52,945 nucleotides of DNA, from the NCBI GenBank assembly GCA_003635185.1, contig PYJA01000100.1, forward strand, positions 1 through 52,945, given 5' to 3'. Each line of letters begins with the position of its first letter. The first letter of the stretch is position 1. The translations under genes were made by a program, and so were the position numbers. Below the pieces are notes generated by a model that ran no database searches, had not been told where the DNA came from, and saw only the letters and a program-made list of their open reading frames with translations. Positions 16,196 to 24,239 of the stretch are shown here, piece by piece. This DNA is from Candidatus Poribacteria bacterium. GTDB taxonomy: Bacteria > Poribacteria > WGA-4E > WGA-3G.

Positions 16196-17047
16196 ATGGA
16201 TACCAATGCTGAAAAATTCACTGAAGACGGGTACCTCGTTGTAGAGGACGTGCTGCAATCAAAAGATTTAGCACCTTTAATTGCTGTTATTTCTGAAGTT
16301 GTAGATGCACGTGCAGATGAACTCTACAATGCAGGGACAATTTCAGATGTTTTTGAAGACCTGCCTTTTGAACGCCGCTGGTACGCAATCCTTCAGGAGT
16401 GTGGTAGAGAAAATGAGGTTTTTGGGTGGCATACACTTGTTTTTAGTGAAGCGCTCTTTAACTTAATCACACATCCAAAAGTGTTAGATGTGGTAGAAAC
16501 AATTATCGGTAACGAAATCCAATTTAACGGAGACTTTTGGGTACGACCAAAATTGCCCAATGAAAAACTCACCACACTACCTTGGCACCAGGACAGTGCC
16601 TACATGCCACATACAGAAAACGATACGCACTTGACAGTATGGCTACCGTTAGTAGATGTTCAAACAGAAAACGGCGCGCTGCAATTTTTGCCCGGAAGTC
16701 ACACTGCCGGGTTACAAACTTATCACCGTGTTGAAGGTGAAGCGTTTGCTGTGCCAGTACTACCCCCAACGTCATCTCATACCGACATTGACACATTAGA
16801 GATGAAAAAAGGGGATCTACTGATTTTTAATAATCTGGTATTTCATCGCTCTTTGCTAAACCGCAGTGATACTATTCGTTGGTCAGTTGATTTCCGATTT
16901 AGTCGGACTAGCACATCATTGGATGGACTCTGGCACGAAGCAATTGCGTGCCTCGCTCGTGAAAGTGACAGCAAGCAGTGTCCAACTTCGTGGGATACGT
17001 GGCATACACAATGGCAAGCAAGTCCTCACAAAGACAAGTTTGTTTAA
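16196..17047 (+). CDS. Phytanoyl-CoA dioxygenase (PhyH) family protein
   Basis: This 283-aa protein fits the family of Fe(II)/2-oxoglutarate-dependent oxygenases. The first iron ligands are in WHQD (H131, D133), the distal histidine is probably H217 in NLVFHRS, and the 2-oxoglutarate-binding arginine is probably R228 in DTIRWSVDFRF. GALQFLPGSHTAG is also typical. Members hydroxylate varied small molecules; the substrate is not evident. There is no signal peptide, so it is cytoplasmic. No clear ribosome binding site is seen; translation may be coupled to the LamG gene 10 bases upstream. It converges with the lipoprotein gene at 17064. Confidence 0.88.
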   Translation: MDTNAEKFTEDGYLVVEDVLQSKDLAPLIAVISEVVDARADELYNAGTISDVFEDLPFERRWYAILQECGRENEVFGWHTLVFSEALFNLITHPKVLDVVETIIGNEIQFNGDFWVRPKLPNEKLTTLPWHQDSAYMPHTENDTHLTVWLPLVDVQTENGALQFLPGSHTAGLQTYHRVEGEAFAVPVLPPTSSHTDIDTLEMKKGDLLIFNNLVFHRSLLNRSDTIRWSVDFRFSRTSTSLDGLWHEAIACLARESDSKQCPTSWDTWHTQWQASPHKDKFV

Positions 17048-17063
17048 TCCCCAGACTGCAATG

Positions 17064-17966
17064 CTAAAGTTTTCTACGATATAAGTCTTCAATAGCTGCA
17101 TTTCGCATTTGCTGTTGATGCTGTGACGGAGCACCTGCTACTCCTGGTGCTGCGGCATGCGGTTTAAAGATGAAAATCATGGTCACTTTGTCGTCAACAT
17201 TAAAATCAAATGAGATACCCCTTTTCCAGTACCAATGCGTTTTCACACCAGCTTTAAGAGGGTCTTCTCGTTCGGCATTTCCAAACTCCTCCTCCACCTG
17301 CTTGAGCGTATTTCCAATACCTCTTCTGCCCGCTGTTTTTGCTTTATTAGGTCTTCTCACGAATATGTGTTCAACGAGACCTATACCGTCAACACGGCCG
17401 GATATACCTCGGTTTGGGTTCTCCCAATATGAAAACCATCGATCTACACCAAGTGGATCGTCTGGCTCTCCATAAAGTTCTCTAACATTTTTAAACGGAT
17501 CCCCTAACTTTATACCAGCGGCACTCCTCCCAGGCACAATAAGATTTATTTGAGGCGGGTCTGGAACGATCTCTTCTATAGGATCTGGTGGGACGAACTT
17601 CAGGTTAGCGATTTTTTTCACTCGCTTTGTAGATTTGGAAAAACCATCGCTCACAATAACCGTCACTGCAACCGAAGCCGACTCAATATCGGAAGGGGCA
17701 GTCCATTTAACACTCACTCCCGTAGTTGTACTTAGCTTTCCAGCACTCACTGTCCATGTATAGGTCAATGGGTCCCCGTCTTTATCATAAGCAATAACGC
17801 TGAATTCAAGCGTTTCTCCAGGATTGAATTCCGTGGGAACAACAAGAGTGTCAACAGTGGGTGAGTTATTGTCAGGTTCATCACTATCGTCCGAACCACA
17901 ACCAGCAATGTAAAAGCTGATTAGACATGCCATAACAAGACTTAAAATACGATATTTATTTTTCAT
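17064..17966 (-). CDS. Lipoprotein with PKD/cadherin-like domain
   Basis: The 300-aa product starts with a lipoprotein signal peptide ending in the lipobox YIAGC, followed by an acidic linker (GSDDSDEPDNNSP). A beta-sandwich domain follows, with the PKD/Ig-like pattern GETLEFSVIAYDKDGDPLTY, WTVSAG and SVKWTAP. The C-terminal half repeats a unit twice (GIKLGDPFKNVRELYGEPD, then GIGNTLKQVEEEFGNAERED), resembling small domains that sense or bind in outer-membrane lipoproteins. Function is unknown. It is the last gene of the minus-strand cluster, nine bases after rsgA, with an AAGGTGAT ribosome binding site. Confidence 0.75.
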   Translation of the reverse strand: MKNKYRILSLVMACLISFYIAGCGSDDSDEPDNNSPTVDTLVVPTEFNPGETLEFSVIAYDKDGDPLTYTWTVSAGKLSTTTGVSVKWTAPSDIESASVAVTVIVSDGFSKSTKRVKKIANLKFVPPDPIEEIVPDPPQINLIVPGRSAAGIKLGDPFKNVRELYGEPDDPLGVDRWFSYWENPNRGISGRVDGIGLVEHIFVRRPNKAKTAGRRGIGNTLKQVEEEFGNAEREDPLKAGVKTHWYWKRGISFDFNVDDKVTMIFIFKPHAAAPGVAGAPSQHQQQMRNAAIEDLYRRKL

Positions 17967-17975
17967 TTTATCACC

Positions 17976-18938
17976 TTAAAATTCTGTAGTTTCTCCTGTT
18001 TTCAACACAACATAGCTCCGATAACGTTCTGGGTGTATATCCCCAGCTTCAACTGCACTTTGAATAGCACAGTCAGACTCTTTAACATGCGCACAGTCAT
18101 TATATCGACATGTACTAAGAAAAGGTTCCATTTCGGGAAAATAGAGTTCAAGATTTTCTGTGTCAACCCCCCACAAACCGACTTCACGAATGCCAGGTGT
18201 GTCTGCGACCTCACCTCCGATTTCAAGTGTAAACAACTCTACCAGCGTAGTTGTATGCCTGCCTTTGCGTGTTTTTTCACCAACCTCCGCAGTTCGCAGT
18301 TTAAGGTTCGGTTGTATCACATTCAGGAGACTCGATTTTCCGACACCGGATGCACCTACAATCACGCTGAATTTATCTATCAGAGCATCCTGCAGAGATT
18401 CAAGAGAAGTAGGCGTATTTATGCTCGTGTACAGGACTTGGTAACCGAGTTTCTGATAGATTTTGAAGGTAGACAAGAGTTGGTCACGTTGGGCAGCATC
18501 TACTAAGTCCATCTTATTCAAGCAGATAACGGCTGCCATGTCTCCTGCCTCCGCTAAAATAAGGAATCGATCCAGGGTGCGAAAGTTAAGTGGCGGCATC
18601 CGCGTTGAAACAACAGCTACTACCTGATCCGCATTGGCGACAATAATCTGCTCAATCTCTTCATGTTTTCCCGCATATTGCCGTGAGAATTTGGTTTGGC
18701 GCGGAAGGATTTCCTCTACAACCCCTTCTTCTGAATCAAGTTGAGTGAAAATCACCTGATCCCCAACAGCGACTGGATCCGCGTAAAGCCTACGTCCTGT
18801 TTCGGAGCGTCTTTTTCTTTTTAAGGTGCCGCGTAATGTGCATCGCAGCACAAGTTCACCGTGCTGAACGTCGTAAAATCCAGTTCGTGCCCGAATGACC
18901 CTGCCTTGTTCACGGGTAAGAATAAACGCCACCCCCAA
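17976..18938 (-). CDS. rsgA: Ribosome small-subunit-dependent GTPase A
   Basis: The 320-aa protein is a circularly permuted GTPase of the RsgA/YjeQ family. It has an N-terminal OB-fold (residues about 1-80), the G4 motif NKMD at 141-144, the G1 motif GASGVGKS at 195-202 and the G3 motif DTPG at 247-250. A C-terminal zinc site is formed by C277, C282, H284 and C290. It assists late 30S subunit maturation. The start is uncertain between TTG 18938 and GTG 18932; neither has a strong ribosome binding site. It is separated by 71 bases from the upstream isomerase gene and by 9 bases from the downstream lipoprotein gene. Confidence 0.95.
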   Translation of the reverse strand: MGVAFILTREQGRVIRARTGFYDVQHGELVLRCTLRGTLKRKRRSETGRRLYADPVAVGDQVIFTQLDSEEGVVEEILPRQTKFSRQYAGKHEEIEQIIVANADQVVAVVSTRMPPLNFRTLDRFLILAEAGDMAAVICLNKMDLVDAAQRDQLLSTFKIYQKLGYQVLYTSINTPTSLESLQDALIDKFSVIVGASGVGKSSLLNVIQPNLKLRTAEVGEKTRKGRHTTTLVELFTLEIGGEVADTPGIREVGLWGVDTENLELYFPEMEPFLSTCRYNDCAHVKESDCAIQSAVEAGDIHPERYRSYVVLKTGETTEF

Positions 18939-19009
18939 TTTGTGTATATCCGATATTCAGTTCCTGTCTACTGTTGGTAAAACGAAGCATTTGCCCTGTA
19001 TTGTTGCCT

Positions 19010-19777
19010 TCAAACATATTCCTTCATTGTCTTCAGTGCTGTTTTTATATCTACATCAAAGTTGTCAAACTTACACTCACACGAGACACGTCCGGCATAC
19101 CCTGCATTTTGAAGTGCTGTAAAGAAATCAGTGAAATCGAAGTCATCATTTCCCGGATAGGAACGTTTGACAGGTTCAGCGATATGCACATGTGCTAACC
19201 ACGCAGCGGCATCAACAATGTTTTGCATCGGTTCGTTTTCCTGCCAAACGTGATACAGGTCAGCCAATACCTTAATCCGTTTACGATTAACCCGTTTCGC
19301 CATAGTGACTCCGTCTGCAACGGTGCGTAGTATGTTTCCCTCTTTCATGCAAATCGGTTCAATAACAATTGTGATGTCGTGTGCTTCCGCATGGTCGGCA
19401 GCCATATCAAGAAATTCTGCGATCTGTGCTAATGCCCGTTCTTCTGAATAACCTTCTTCCACGTTCCGCGAACCGCTGCTGCCGTAAACGATAACCTTGC
19501 CGCCGATTTCGCTACTTCTACGGCATGCAGTTTCCACATAGCGAGACAGGCGCGGAAAATCCACCGTCTCACCAACAACGCGCAGGTCTCTGGGGATAAA
19601 TCCGGCATAAGCCTCAGGTTTCAAGGGCGCTGCTGCTACCTGTTCCCGAATTTTTTGAAATTCGGTTTCATCTGCTTCTGGCATCAGAGCACTTCGTACC
19701 CCTAATTCAATATAGTCGTATCCGACTTCCGCAAGACGATTGATATTGTCTAAACCAGTACATATTCCAAATCGCAT
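19010..19777 (-). CDS. Sugar phosphate isomerase/epimerase (AP endonuclease 2-type TIM barrel)
   Basis: A 255-aa protein of the xylose-isomerase-like TIM-barrel family. Residues start RFGICTGLDNINRLAEVGYDYIELGV. Metal-binding positions lie in VIEPICMKEGN (glutamate), VLADLYHVWQENEP (aspartate and histidine), HVHIAEP and SCECKFDN (glutamate). Such enzymes interconvert sugars or inositols, and often work with Gfo/Idh/MocA oxidoreductases like those at 9.5-15.4 kb; that link is inferred only. There are 20 bases between it and the protease gene, and a GGAG site ten bases upstream. Confidence 0.85.
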   Translation of the reverse strand: MRFGICTGLDNINRLAEVGYDYIELGVRSALMPEADETEFQKIREQVAAAPLKPEAYAGFIPRDLRVVGETVDFPRLSRYVETACRRSSEIGGKVIVYGSSGSRNVEEGYSEERALAQIAEFLDMAADHAEAHDITIVIEPICMKEGNILRTVADGVTMAKRVNRKRIKVLADLYHVWQENEPMQNIVDAAAWLAHVHIAEPVKRSYPGNDDFDFTDFFTALQNAGYAGRVSCECKFDNFDVDIKTALKTMKEYV

Positions 19778-19797
19778 AAGTTGCTTCTCCGTACGCG

Positions 19798-20940
19798 CTA
19801 AACCCCTGGCAAGAGCAGACGTAGTAAAATTTCACCTGTAACAATCAACAGTGCCACGAAAAAAGTGCTAAAAAAGCCATTTAGTTCAAACTTACGCACC
19901 GCTACATTTGTAATGCCAAGGAGAAAAGCTATAAAAACAAAGTAAATCGGTAATTTAATTACATAAAATATCAGTCCTACAATGCAGTCCTGACACCCTA
20001 AGGCGTGACCAATATCTGTAGGCGGTGCAGATGCCAAAAAAGACTTTATACCAAGCGGTAATGAATCGGACCTAAGAATTGCTGTGAGCAGGGTTTTAAT
20101 AACACCAAATCCGAGTGCTACCCCTACAGCTATTTGCCACTGTTCAATTTTCACCATTGGCAAAAACCAAATTATAAGAAAAACAACAACACTCATGGTG
20201 AGGAAAATTATAGGAAACGGTACCTGTTTTTTTATTCCAGGTAATGATGTATCATTAGGAAAGGGTGTGACGGGTCCTACTTGCATAAGTAGGGATTTCA
20301 ATGTGTTTACAGGAATAGCGAAGTTAAGATTTTGTCCATCGTCTCTGGTTTCAGAAACAATGCCTATAACTTGCCCCCATCGATTGACCACTGCGCCGCC
20401 GCTGCTACCACGCGAAATAGGGGCTGTAAACTGAAGCACTTTGTCCTTGATCCGAGCAGTCCCCTGGGGACGAATGTTACTGATTTCGCCCGATGAGAAT
20501 GTTCCTTCAAAGCCGCGCGGATTGCCTACTGCATACACAATTTCGCCTTCTGCAATATTATCACTATTGCCAAGAGGGAGTGGCGGCGCATTAAGATCGG
20601 TAACTTTTACGATTGCAAGATCATGTTCTTTATCAGTGGCAACAGCACCTTCAATTTCAAACCGTCTTTGCTCAACGACTAATTTTGCGGTGCCTGTCTT
20701 GGCACCGTTGATAACATGATAGTTAGTTGCCACGAGGCCTTTGCCTACAAAGAAGCCGCTGCCTTGTGAAGACCTTCCCCCGCTCCCCTTCATTTCCAAT
20801 AATACTGTGGATGCTTTGGTTCTTTGGGCAATGATGTTAGGAGACTGTGCAGTTACGACATTTATGCCATAACATAGAAGTCCCAACAAGAGTATAAAAC
20901 TAAACATTAATTTTGCTTTATATGTTATAATGTAATTCAT
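19798..20940 (-). CDS. Trypsin-like (S1C) serine protease with C-terminal membrane segments
   Basis: The 380-aa protein has an N-terminal signal anchor (residues about 10-30) and a trypsin-like domain with a clear triad: H75 (ATNYHV), D107 (EHDLAIVKV) and S180 (ISRGSSGGAV). In place of the PDZ domain of HtrA/DegP there is a C-terminal half with about four hydrophobic helices (near 243-262, 267-290, 320-342 and 355-378). This suggests a membrane-embedded extracytoplasmic protease. It begins 18 bases after the uppS stop with an AAAGGA site, so co-transcription is likely. The substrate is unknown. Confidence 0.85.
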   Translation of the reverse strand: MNYIITYKAKLMFSFILLLGLLCYGINVVTAQSPNIIAQRTKASTVLLEMKGSGGRSSQGSGFFVGKGLVATNYHVINGAKTGTAKLVVEQRRFEIEGAVATDKEHDLAIVKVTDLNAPPLPLGNSDNIAEGEIVYAVGNPRGFEGTFSSGEISNIRPQGTARIKDKVLQFTAPISRGSSGGAVVNRWGQVIGIVSETRDDGQNLNFAIPVNTLKSLLMQVGPVTPFPNDTSLPGIKKQVPFPIIFLTMSVVVFLIIWFLPMVKIEQWQIAVGVALGFGVIKTLLTAILRSDSLPLGIKSFLASAPPTDIGHALGCQDCIVGLIFYVIKLPIYFVFIAFLLGITNVAVRKFELNGFFSTFFVALLIVTGEILLRLLLPGV

Positions 20941-20958
20941 TTATTATATCCTTTCTTT

Positions 20959-21762
20959 TTATTTTCCGAATCTTCGTTTACGATGACTATAGTCGCGCAA
21001 GGCACGAAGGAAGTCAATTTTTCGAAACGAGGGCCAATAGGTATCACAGAAATAGAATTCTGAATAGACGCTCTGCCACAATAAGAATCCAGAGAGGCGA
21101 ACCTCACCACTCGTCCGAATAATTAACTCTGGGTCAGGCAAATTAGAAGTATATAGATACGGGGCAATTTTGTCAACACTCAATTCTGCAGCGATTTGGT
21201 CAGCATCTTTCCCATCCTGAATTTCTGCCTTTAGATGTCCTCTAAATGCTTCGATTATCTCCTCACGCCCACCATAAGCGACAGCAACGTTCAGAATAAA
21301 CTTGTCATAATCTTTTGTTGCTTCTTCTGCTTCCCGGATTGCTTCTTGAAGGCTTTGTGGCAGTTGTTCAATTTGTCCCATCGCCCGCACTTTAATCTGG
21401 TTTGCATGAAGCCCTTCAATAGTGACCAATTCTCGCATTTTCCTCTCTATTAATCCCAAGATTCCCTCAACTTCATCATCTGCGCGCTTGAAGTTATCCA
21501 GTGAGAAAATCCATATTGAAAATATTTCTACACCGAGTTCATCACACCAATGCAGAACTTCTTCAAGTTTATCCGCACCTTCATAATGTCCTTTAATTAT
21601 ATTGTCTAACCCACTCGCTTTGGCATAACGTCGGTTTCCATCAAGAATTACACCGATGTGGCGCGGAATATTCCACGTACCTGCTTCCGCTTCCAACCGT
21701 TTTTGATACGCGTTGTAAAATCGTTTTTCTATTTTATTTTTAAGGAATTTGAATGGATGCAT
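20959..21762 (-). CDS. uppS: Isoprenyl (undecaprenyl) diphosphate synthase
   Basis: Z-type prenyltransferase making the polyprenyl carrier lipid for cell-wall synthesis. The 267-aa product has the signature GVILDGNRRYAK with catalytic D41, the SLDNFKR region, and DPELIIRTSGEVRLSGFLLWQ. Start ATG 21762 (MHPFKFL) is chosen because an AAGGGA site lies about seven bases upstream and the family alignment begins just after it; the frame is open to 21879. It heads a likely five-gene minus-strand cluster. Confidence 0.93.
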   Translation of the reverse strand: MHPFKFLKNKIEKRFYNAYQKRLEAEAGTWNIPRHIGVILDGNRRYAKASGLDNIIKGHYEGADKLEEVLHWCDELGVEIFSIWIFSLDNFKRADDEVEGILGLIERKMRELVTIEGLHANQIKVRAMGQIEQLPQSLQEAIREAEEATKDYDKFILNVAVAYGGREEIIEAFRGHLKAEIQDGKDADQIAAELSVDKIAPYLYTSNLPDPELIIRTSGEVRLSGFLLWQSVYSEFYFCDTYWPSFRKIDFLRALRDYSHRKRRFGK

Positions 21763-21878
21763 GTGATTCCCTTTGTAAAACTGCTTCAATTTATCAATGA
21801 TCGATTTTTGACATCGGATGACGAGCGGATATATCAATAGGTCAGTGAAAATGCTATGCCGAATTGTGTTGTTTCTCA

Positions 21879-21884
21879 ATTATA
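21879..21884 (-). promoter_or_regulatory. -10 element of probable uppS promoter
   Basis: A perfect TATAAT on the minus strand (ATTATA at 21879-21884) lies about 117 bases upstream of the uppS ATG. The -35 region at the proper spacing is T-rich but a poor match, so this is a tentative call. Confidence 0.35.
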
Positions 21885-21943
21885 CCATGAAAATCTTGTT
21901 AAGAAAACAGAAACATAAATTATGAGTGTCCAGTTTTTGGCAT

Positions 21944-22275
21944 GTGTGTCTGAATCGCGGAGGACACGGAGGACACGGATTATTGCTATCTTGTCTGCAT
22001 CGCGGAAAACACGGATTACGCGAAAGACGCGGATTTTGTCTTTTGTACCGCAAACTGTTAGTTTGCGTTTTTTGACACAAACTGGAAAGTTTGTGCTACA
22101 TTTTTATTGTCTGCATCGCGGAAAACACAGATTACGCGGAGGGCGCGGATGCGGGTTTGGCAAGATAAGTTCCTTTTCAAGAGATTTAGGCAAACTTTGA
22201 ATAGGCGTTTGGGAGTCCCCAATACCACCCTCCGCGTTTTCTGCGTTCTCCGCGCCCCTCCGCGATTCTGACAAA
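21944..22275. repeat. CGCGGA-type degenerate repeat cluster in an 890-base gap
   Basis: The region between uppS and the cupin gene (21763-22652) has no convincing gene. It contains GAATCGCGGAGGACACGGAG near 21953 and TTGTCTGCATCGCGGAAAAC twice (21991 and 22107, both continuing into GATTACGCG). An inverted version (CCTCCGCG...CCGCGCCCCTCCGCGATTC) ends near 22270. Spacing is irregular and there are no unique spacers of even length, so this is not a CRISPR. The remainder to 22652 is AT-rich. Confidence 0.6.
22049..22073 (+). terminator. Strong hairpin with T-run inside the repeat cluster
   Basis: CGCAAACT, loop GTT and AGTTTGCG (22049-22067) are followed by TTTTTT: the form of an intrinsic terminator. 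No plus-strand gene lies upstream, so it may be part of a repeat. A sister hairpin CACAAACT-GGAA-AGTTTGTG (22076-22095, then CTACATTTTT) follows at once and recurs at 37463-37490. Confidence 0.5.
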
Positions 22276-22652
22276 AACACACGATGAATTGTGGGACTAC
22301 GAACTTTTAACGGAAGTCATAGCGAGTAAAACATAGGGATGTGGTAAAGTAGGGAAAGAAAAGGGGTGCTTTATGTCCTATTCTTTCCACTTCAGATGCC
22401 CATTTCCATTGAGTTCTAAGCTGTTACTCGCTATAAGTTCTATTTTCTATTTATAGACACACATTTTATGCGTTCATGAAGTATGTGCATAAATCGGGGA
22501 AAAGTTACCTTAAAAGATTCATTTTTTTCTAAAAACTTAAAATATTCCGATAATTTCTCCTTCTTTTTCGGTAAATATACGCTCTATTTTTTGTACTTGC
22601 CTTATCTGTTAAAGTTGTGCTAAACTATAGCAAAAACCGAATTGAGAAATAG

Positions 22653-23027
22653 ATGTCATCTATAACAGACCCATCTAAAGTGCTATCAGAGATATTAACG
22701 GCAGAAAAACCGTGGGGACGTTTTATCCAATATGTCCTGAACCAACCGGTAACCGTCAAAATTTTAGAGATCCATGCTGACGAACAGGTAAGTTATCAAT
22801 ATCATCACCATCGGAGTGAACTGTGGATCCCGCTTGACGAAGGCGCATGTATTCGGATTGAGGATAAAGTGCTACATCCTGAGCCGATGGAGCCTGTTTT
22901 TATTCCGCAAGGTGCAAAACATCAACTCATTGGTGAATCTCACAGCTACAGAATACTGGAAATTGCTTTCGGGCATTTTGATGAGGAAGACATTGTCCGA
23001 CTTGACGATAAATATGGACGGGTTTAA
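22653..23027 (+). CDS. Cupin protein, type II mannose-6-phosphate isomerase-like
   Basis: The 124-aa protein is a single cupin barrel related to the C-terminal domain of bifunctional GMP/PMI enzymes. It has EKPWGRF near the start, metal-binding histidines in QYHHHRSELW, and VFIPQGAKHQL. Such stand-alone domains interconvert mannose 6-phosphate and fructose 6-phosphate or bind sugar nucleotides; the exact activity here is inferred. A glucose-6-phosphate isomerase gene lies 1.2 kb downstream, which fits sugar phosphate metabolism. A possible promoter (TTGCCT 22597-22602, 18-base spacer, TAAACT) precedes it. Its stop codon lies two bases from the MITE at 23029. Confidence 0.85.
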   Translation: MSSITDPSKVLSEILTAEKPWGRFIQYVLNQPVTVKILEIHADEQVSYQYHHHRSELWIPLDEGACIRIEDKVLHPEPMEPVFIPQGAKHQLIGESHSYRILEIAFGHFDEEDIVRLDDKYGRV

Positions 23028-23028
23028 A

Positions 23029-23164
23029 ACAGGACTTACGCAGTTTCTCTTAAAGTCCCACTGATAAGGGGGATTTAGGGGGTTAAAAAGACTAAAAACG
23101 CTGAAACACTGGACTATTTAACCCTCCTAACCCCCTTATCAAGGGGGGAATGCGTAAGTCCTGT
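23029..23164. mobile_element. 136-bp MITE-like element with 14-bp TIRs
   Basis: Perfect 14-bp inverted repeats (ACAGGACTTACGCA 23029-23042 and TGCGTAAGTCCTGT 23151-23164) enclose a second imperfect inverted repeat built of G and C tracts (GATAAGGGGGATTTAGGGGG and, inverted, CCTAACCCCCTTATCAAGGG). No coding capacity. A short AAA flanks both ends, which may be a target duplication but is not conclusive. Internal tract motifs recur inside the restriction enzyme gene (6483) and near 38385. Confidence 0.7.
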
Positions 23165-23221
23165 AAAAGAAAGATTTATAGTCCACTTTAAAAAACCAAT
23201 ATATTTTTTAAGGAGACAACC

Positions 23222-24001
23222 ATGAATCACCTGATACGTTTTCGCTTATGGATATGTGTTGTTCTGTTTTTTAACTCGATTATGTTAGGGTTTGGACAAG
23301 GAGAGAAAGCAGAAACCCTTGTAGGACATTGGACGTTTGAGAAAGGTGTTGAACTGGAAGATATAACAGGTAACTTTGCTGATATTACACTCATGGGAGC
23401 TGAAATTAAGGATGGACAATTGAACGTTGATCTCGGCAAATGGGCAATCGCCAGTGGTTATGATGGCCCGGATATTGAGGAAAAAACGCTGGTGTCATGG
23501 GTTATTATGGATGATCTTGATGTGCAGGCAGGTTCAATATTAACCATTGATCGTCTCTCCGATCCGACATTTGACGGAATTGTTTTTGGGGAACGCCAGC
23601 ATCATCGTTGGATGGCAGGGAGCGGATGGTTTCACCGTACCCAAGACCCTGAACCCGGTTTTGAGGAAAAGAAAACTGGAGAGTTGATTATGATGGCGAT
23701 CTCGTATGAAAATGATAACGGCACTGCACACATGAGAATATACCGTAACGGAGACAAAATTGGTGACTACAAACTTGGCCAATTCGTGTCGTTTGCAAAC
23801 GACGATGCTGAGGCTATTTGGGGTAAACGCCATGGCGGTGTAGCTGGGGGCCCTGGCGATCTTGACGTTCACATCGAAGATTCACGAATTTATGCTGCTG
23901 TCCTCAGTCAGGCGGAGATTAAGAAGTTGTTGCCAGACACACTTGAAGTGGAAGCACACGGCAAACTCACCACTACTTGGGCAAGGCTAAAGATATGGTA
24001 A
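23222..24001 (+). CDS. Secreted LamG/concanavalin-A-like protein with GKLTTTW tail
   Basis: The 259-aa protein has a signal peptide (to about residue 25, FGQG) and one jelly-roll domain: LVGHWTFEKG, DITGNFADITLMG, TLVSWVIMDD, FDGIVFGERQHHRW, MRIYRNGDKIGDY and IEDSRIYAAVLSQAEI. The sequence differs from the LamG protein at 15451, yet both end in GKLTTTW followed by a small residue, a basic residue and LK. An AAGGAG site lies seven bases before the ATG. Cell-surface carbohydrate binding is the usual role; ligand unknown. Confidence 0.82.
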   Translation: MNHLIRFRLWICVVLFFNSIMLGFGQGEKAETLVGHWTFEKGVELEDITGNFADITLMGAEIKDGQLNVDLGKWAIASGYDGPDIEEKTLVSWVIMDDLDVQAGSILTIDRLSDPTFDGIVFGERQHHRWMAGSGWFHRTQDPEPGFEEKKTGELIMMAISYENDNGTAHMRIYRNGDKIGDYKLGQFVSFANDDAEAIWGKRHGGVAGGPGDLDVHIEDSRIYAAVLSQAEIKKLLPDTLEVEAHGKLTTTWARLKIW

Positions 24002-24039
24002 ACGTTTGTAAACGCGGTTTTCAAATCGAGCCTACTGGA

Positions 24040-24156
24040 CTGTCTACTGAAATTTTGTAGGTTGGGTAGAGCGAAGCGAAACCCAACTTTTCTATCATAA
24101 GTGGCTACATGTCGGGTTTCGTTCCTCAACCCGACCTACAATTTGAATGTGGACAG
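24040..24156. repeat. 117-bp palindromic MITE-like repeat
   Basis: About 28-bp imperfect terminal inverted repeats begin CTGTCTACTG (24040) and, inverted, CTGTCCACAT (complement, ending 24156), and run inward to GTAGGTTGGGT and ACCCGACCTAC (24129-24139). Inner arms GTTGGGT...GAAACCCAAC and GTCGGGTTTCG...CCCGAC give further pairing. No gene and no clear target duplication. It fills most of the 238-base gap between the LamG gene and pgi. Confidence 0.6.
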
Positions 24157-24239
24157 AACACTATAAAAGGACATTCACATATTTTGGGATTTTACTGTAA
24201 AAGAAATCGGATTTTTGGAGGTAATAAGGAACAATATCA

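Noticed and set aside
21944..22275. Possible CRISPR array
   Set aside because: Repeat units differ in length and orientation, spacing is irregular, and no cas gene is present in the window.
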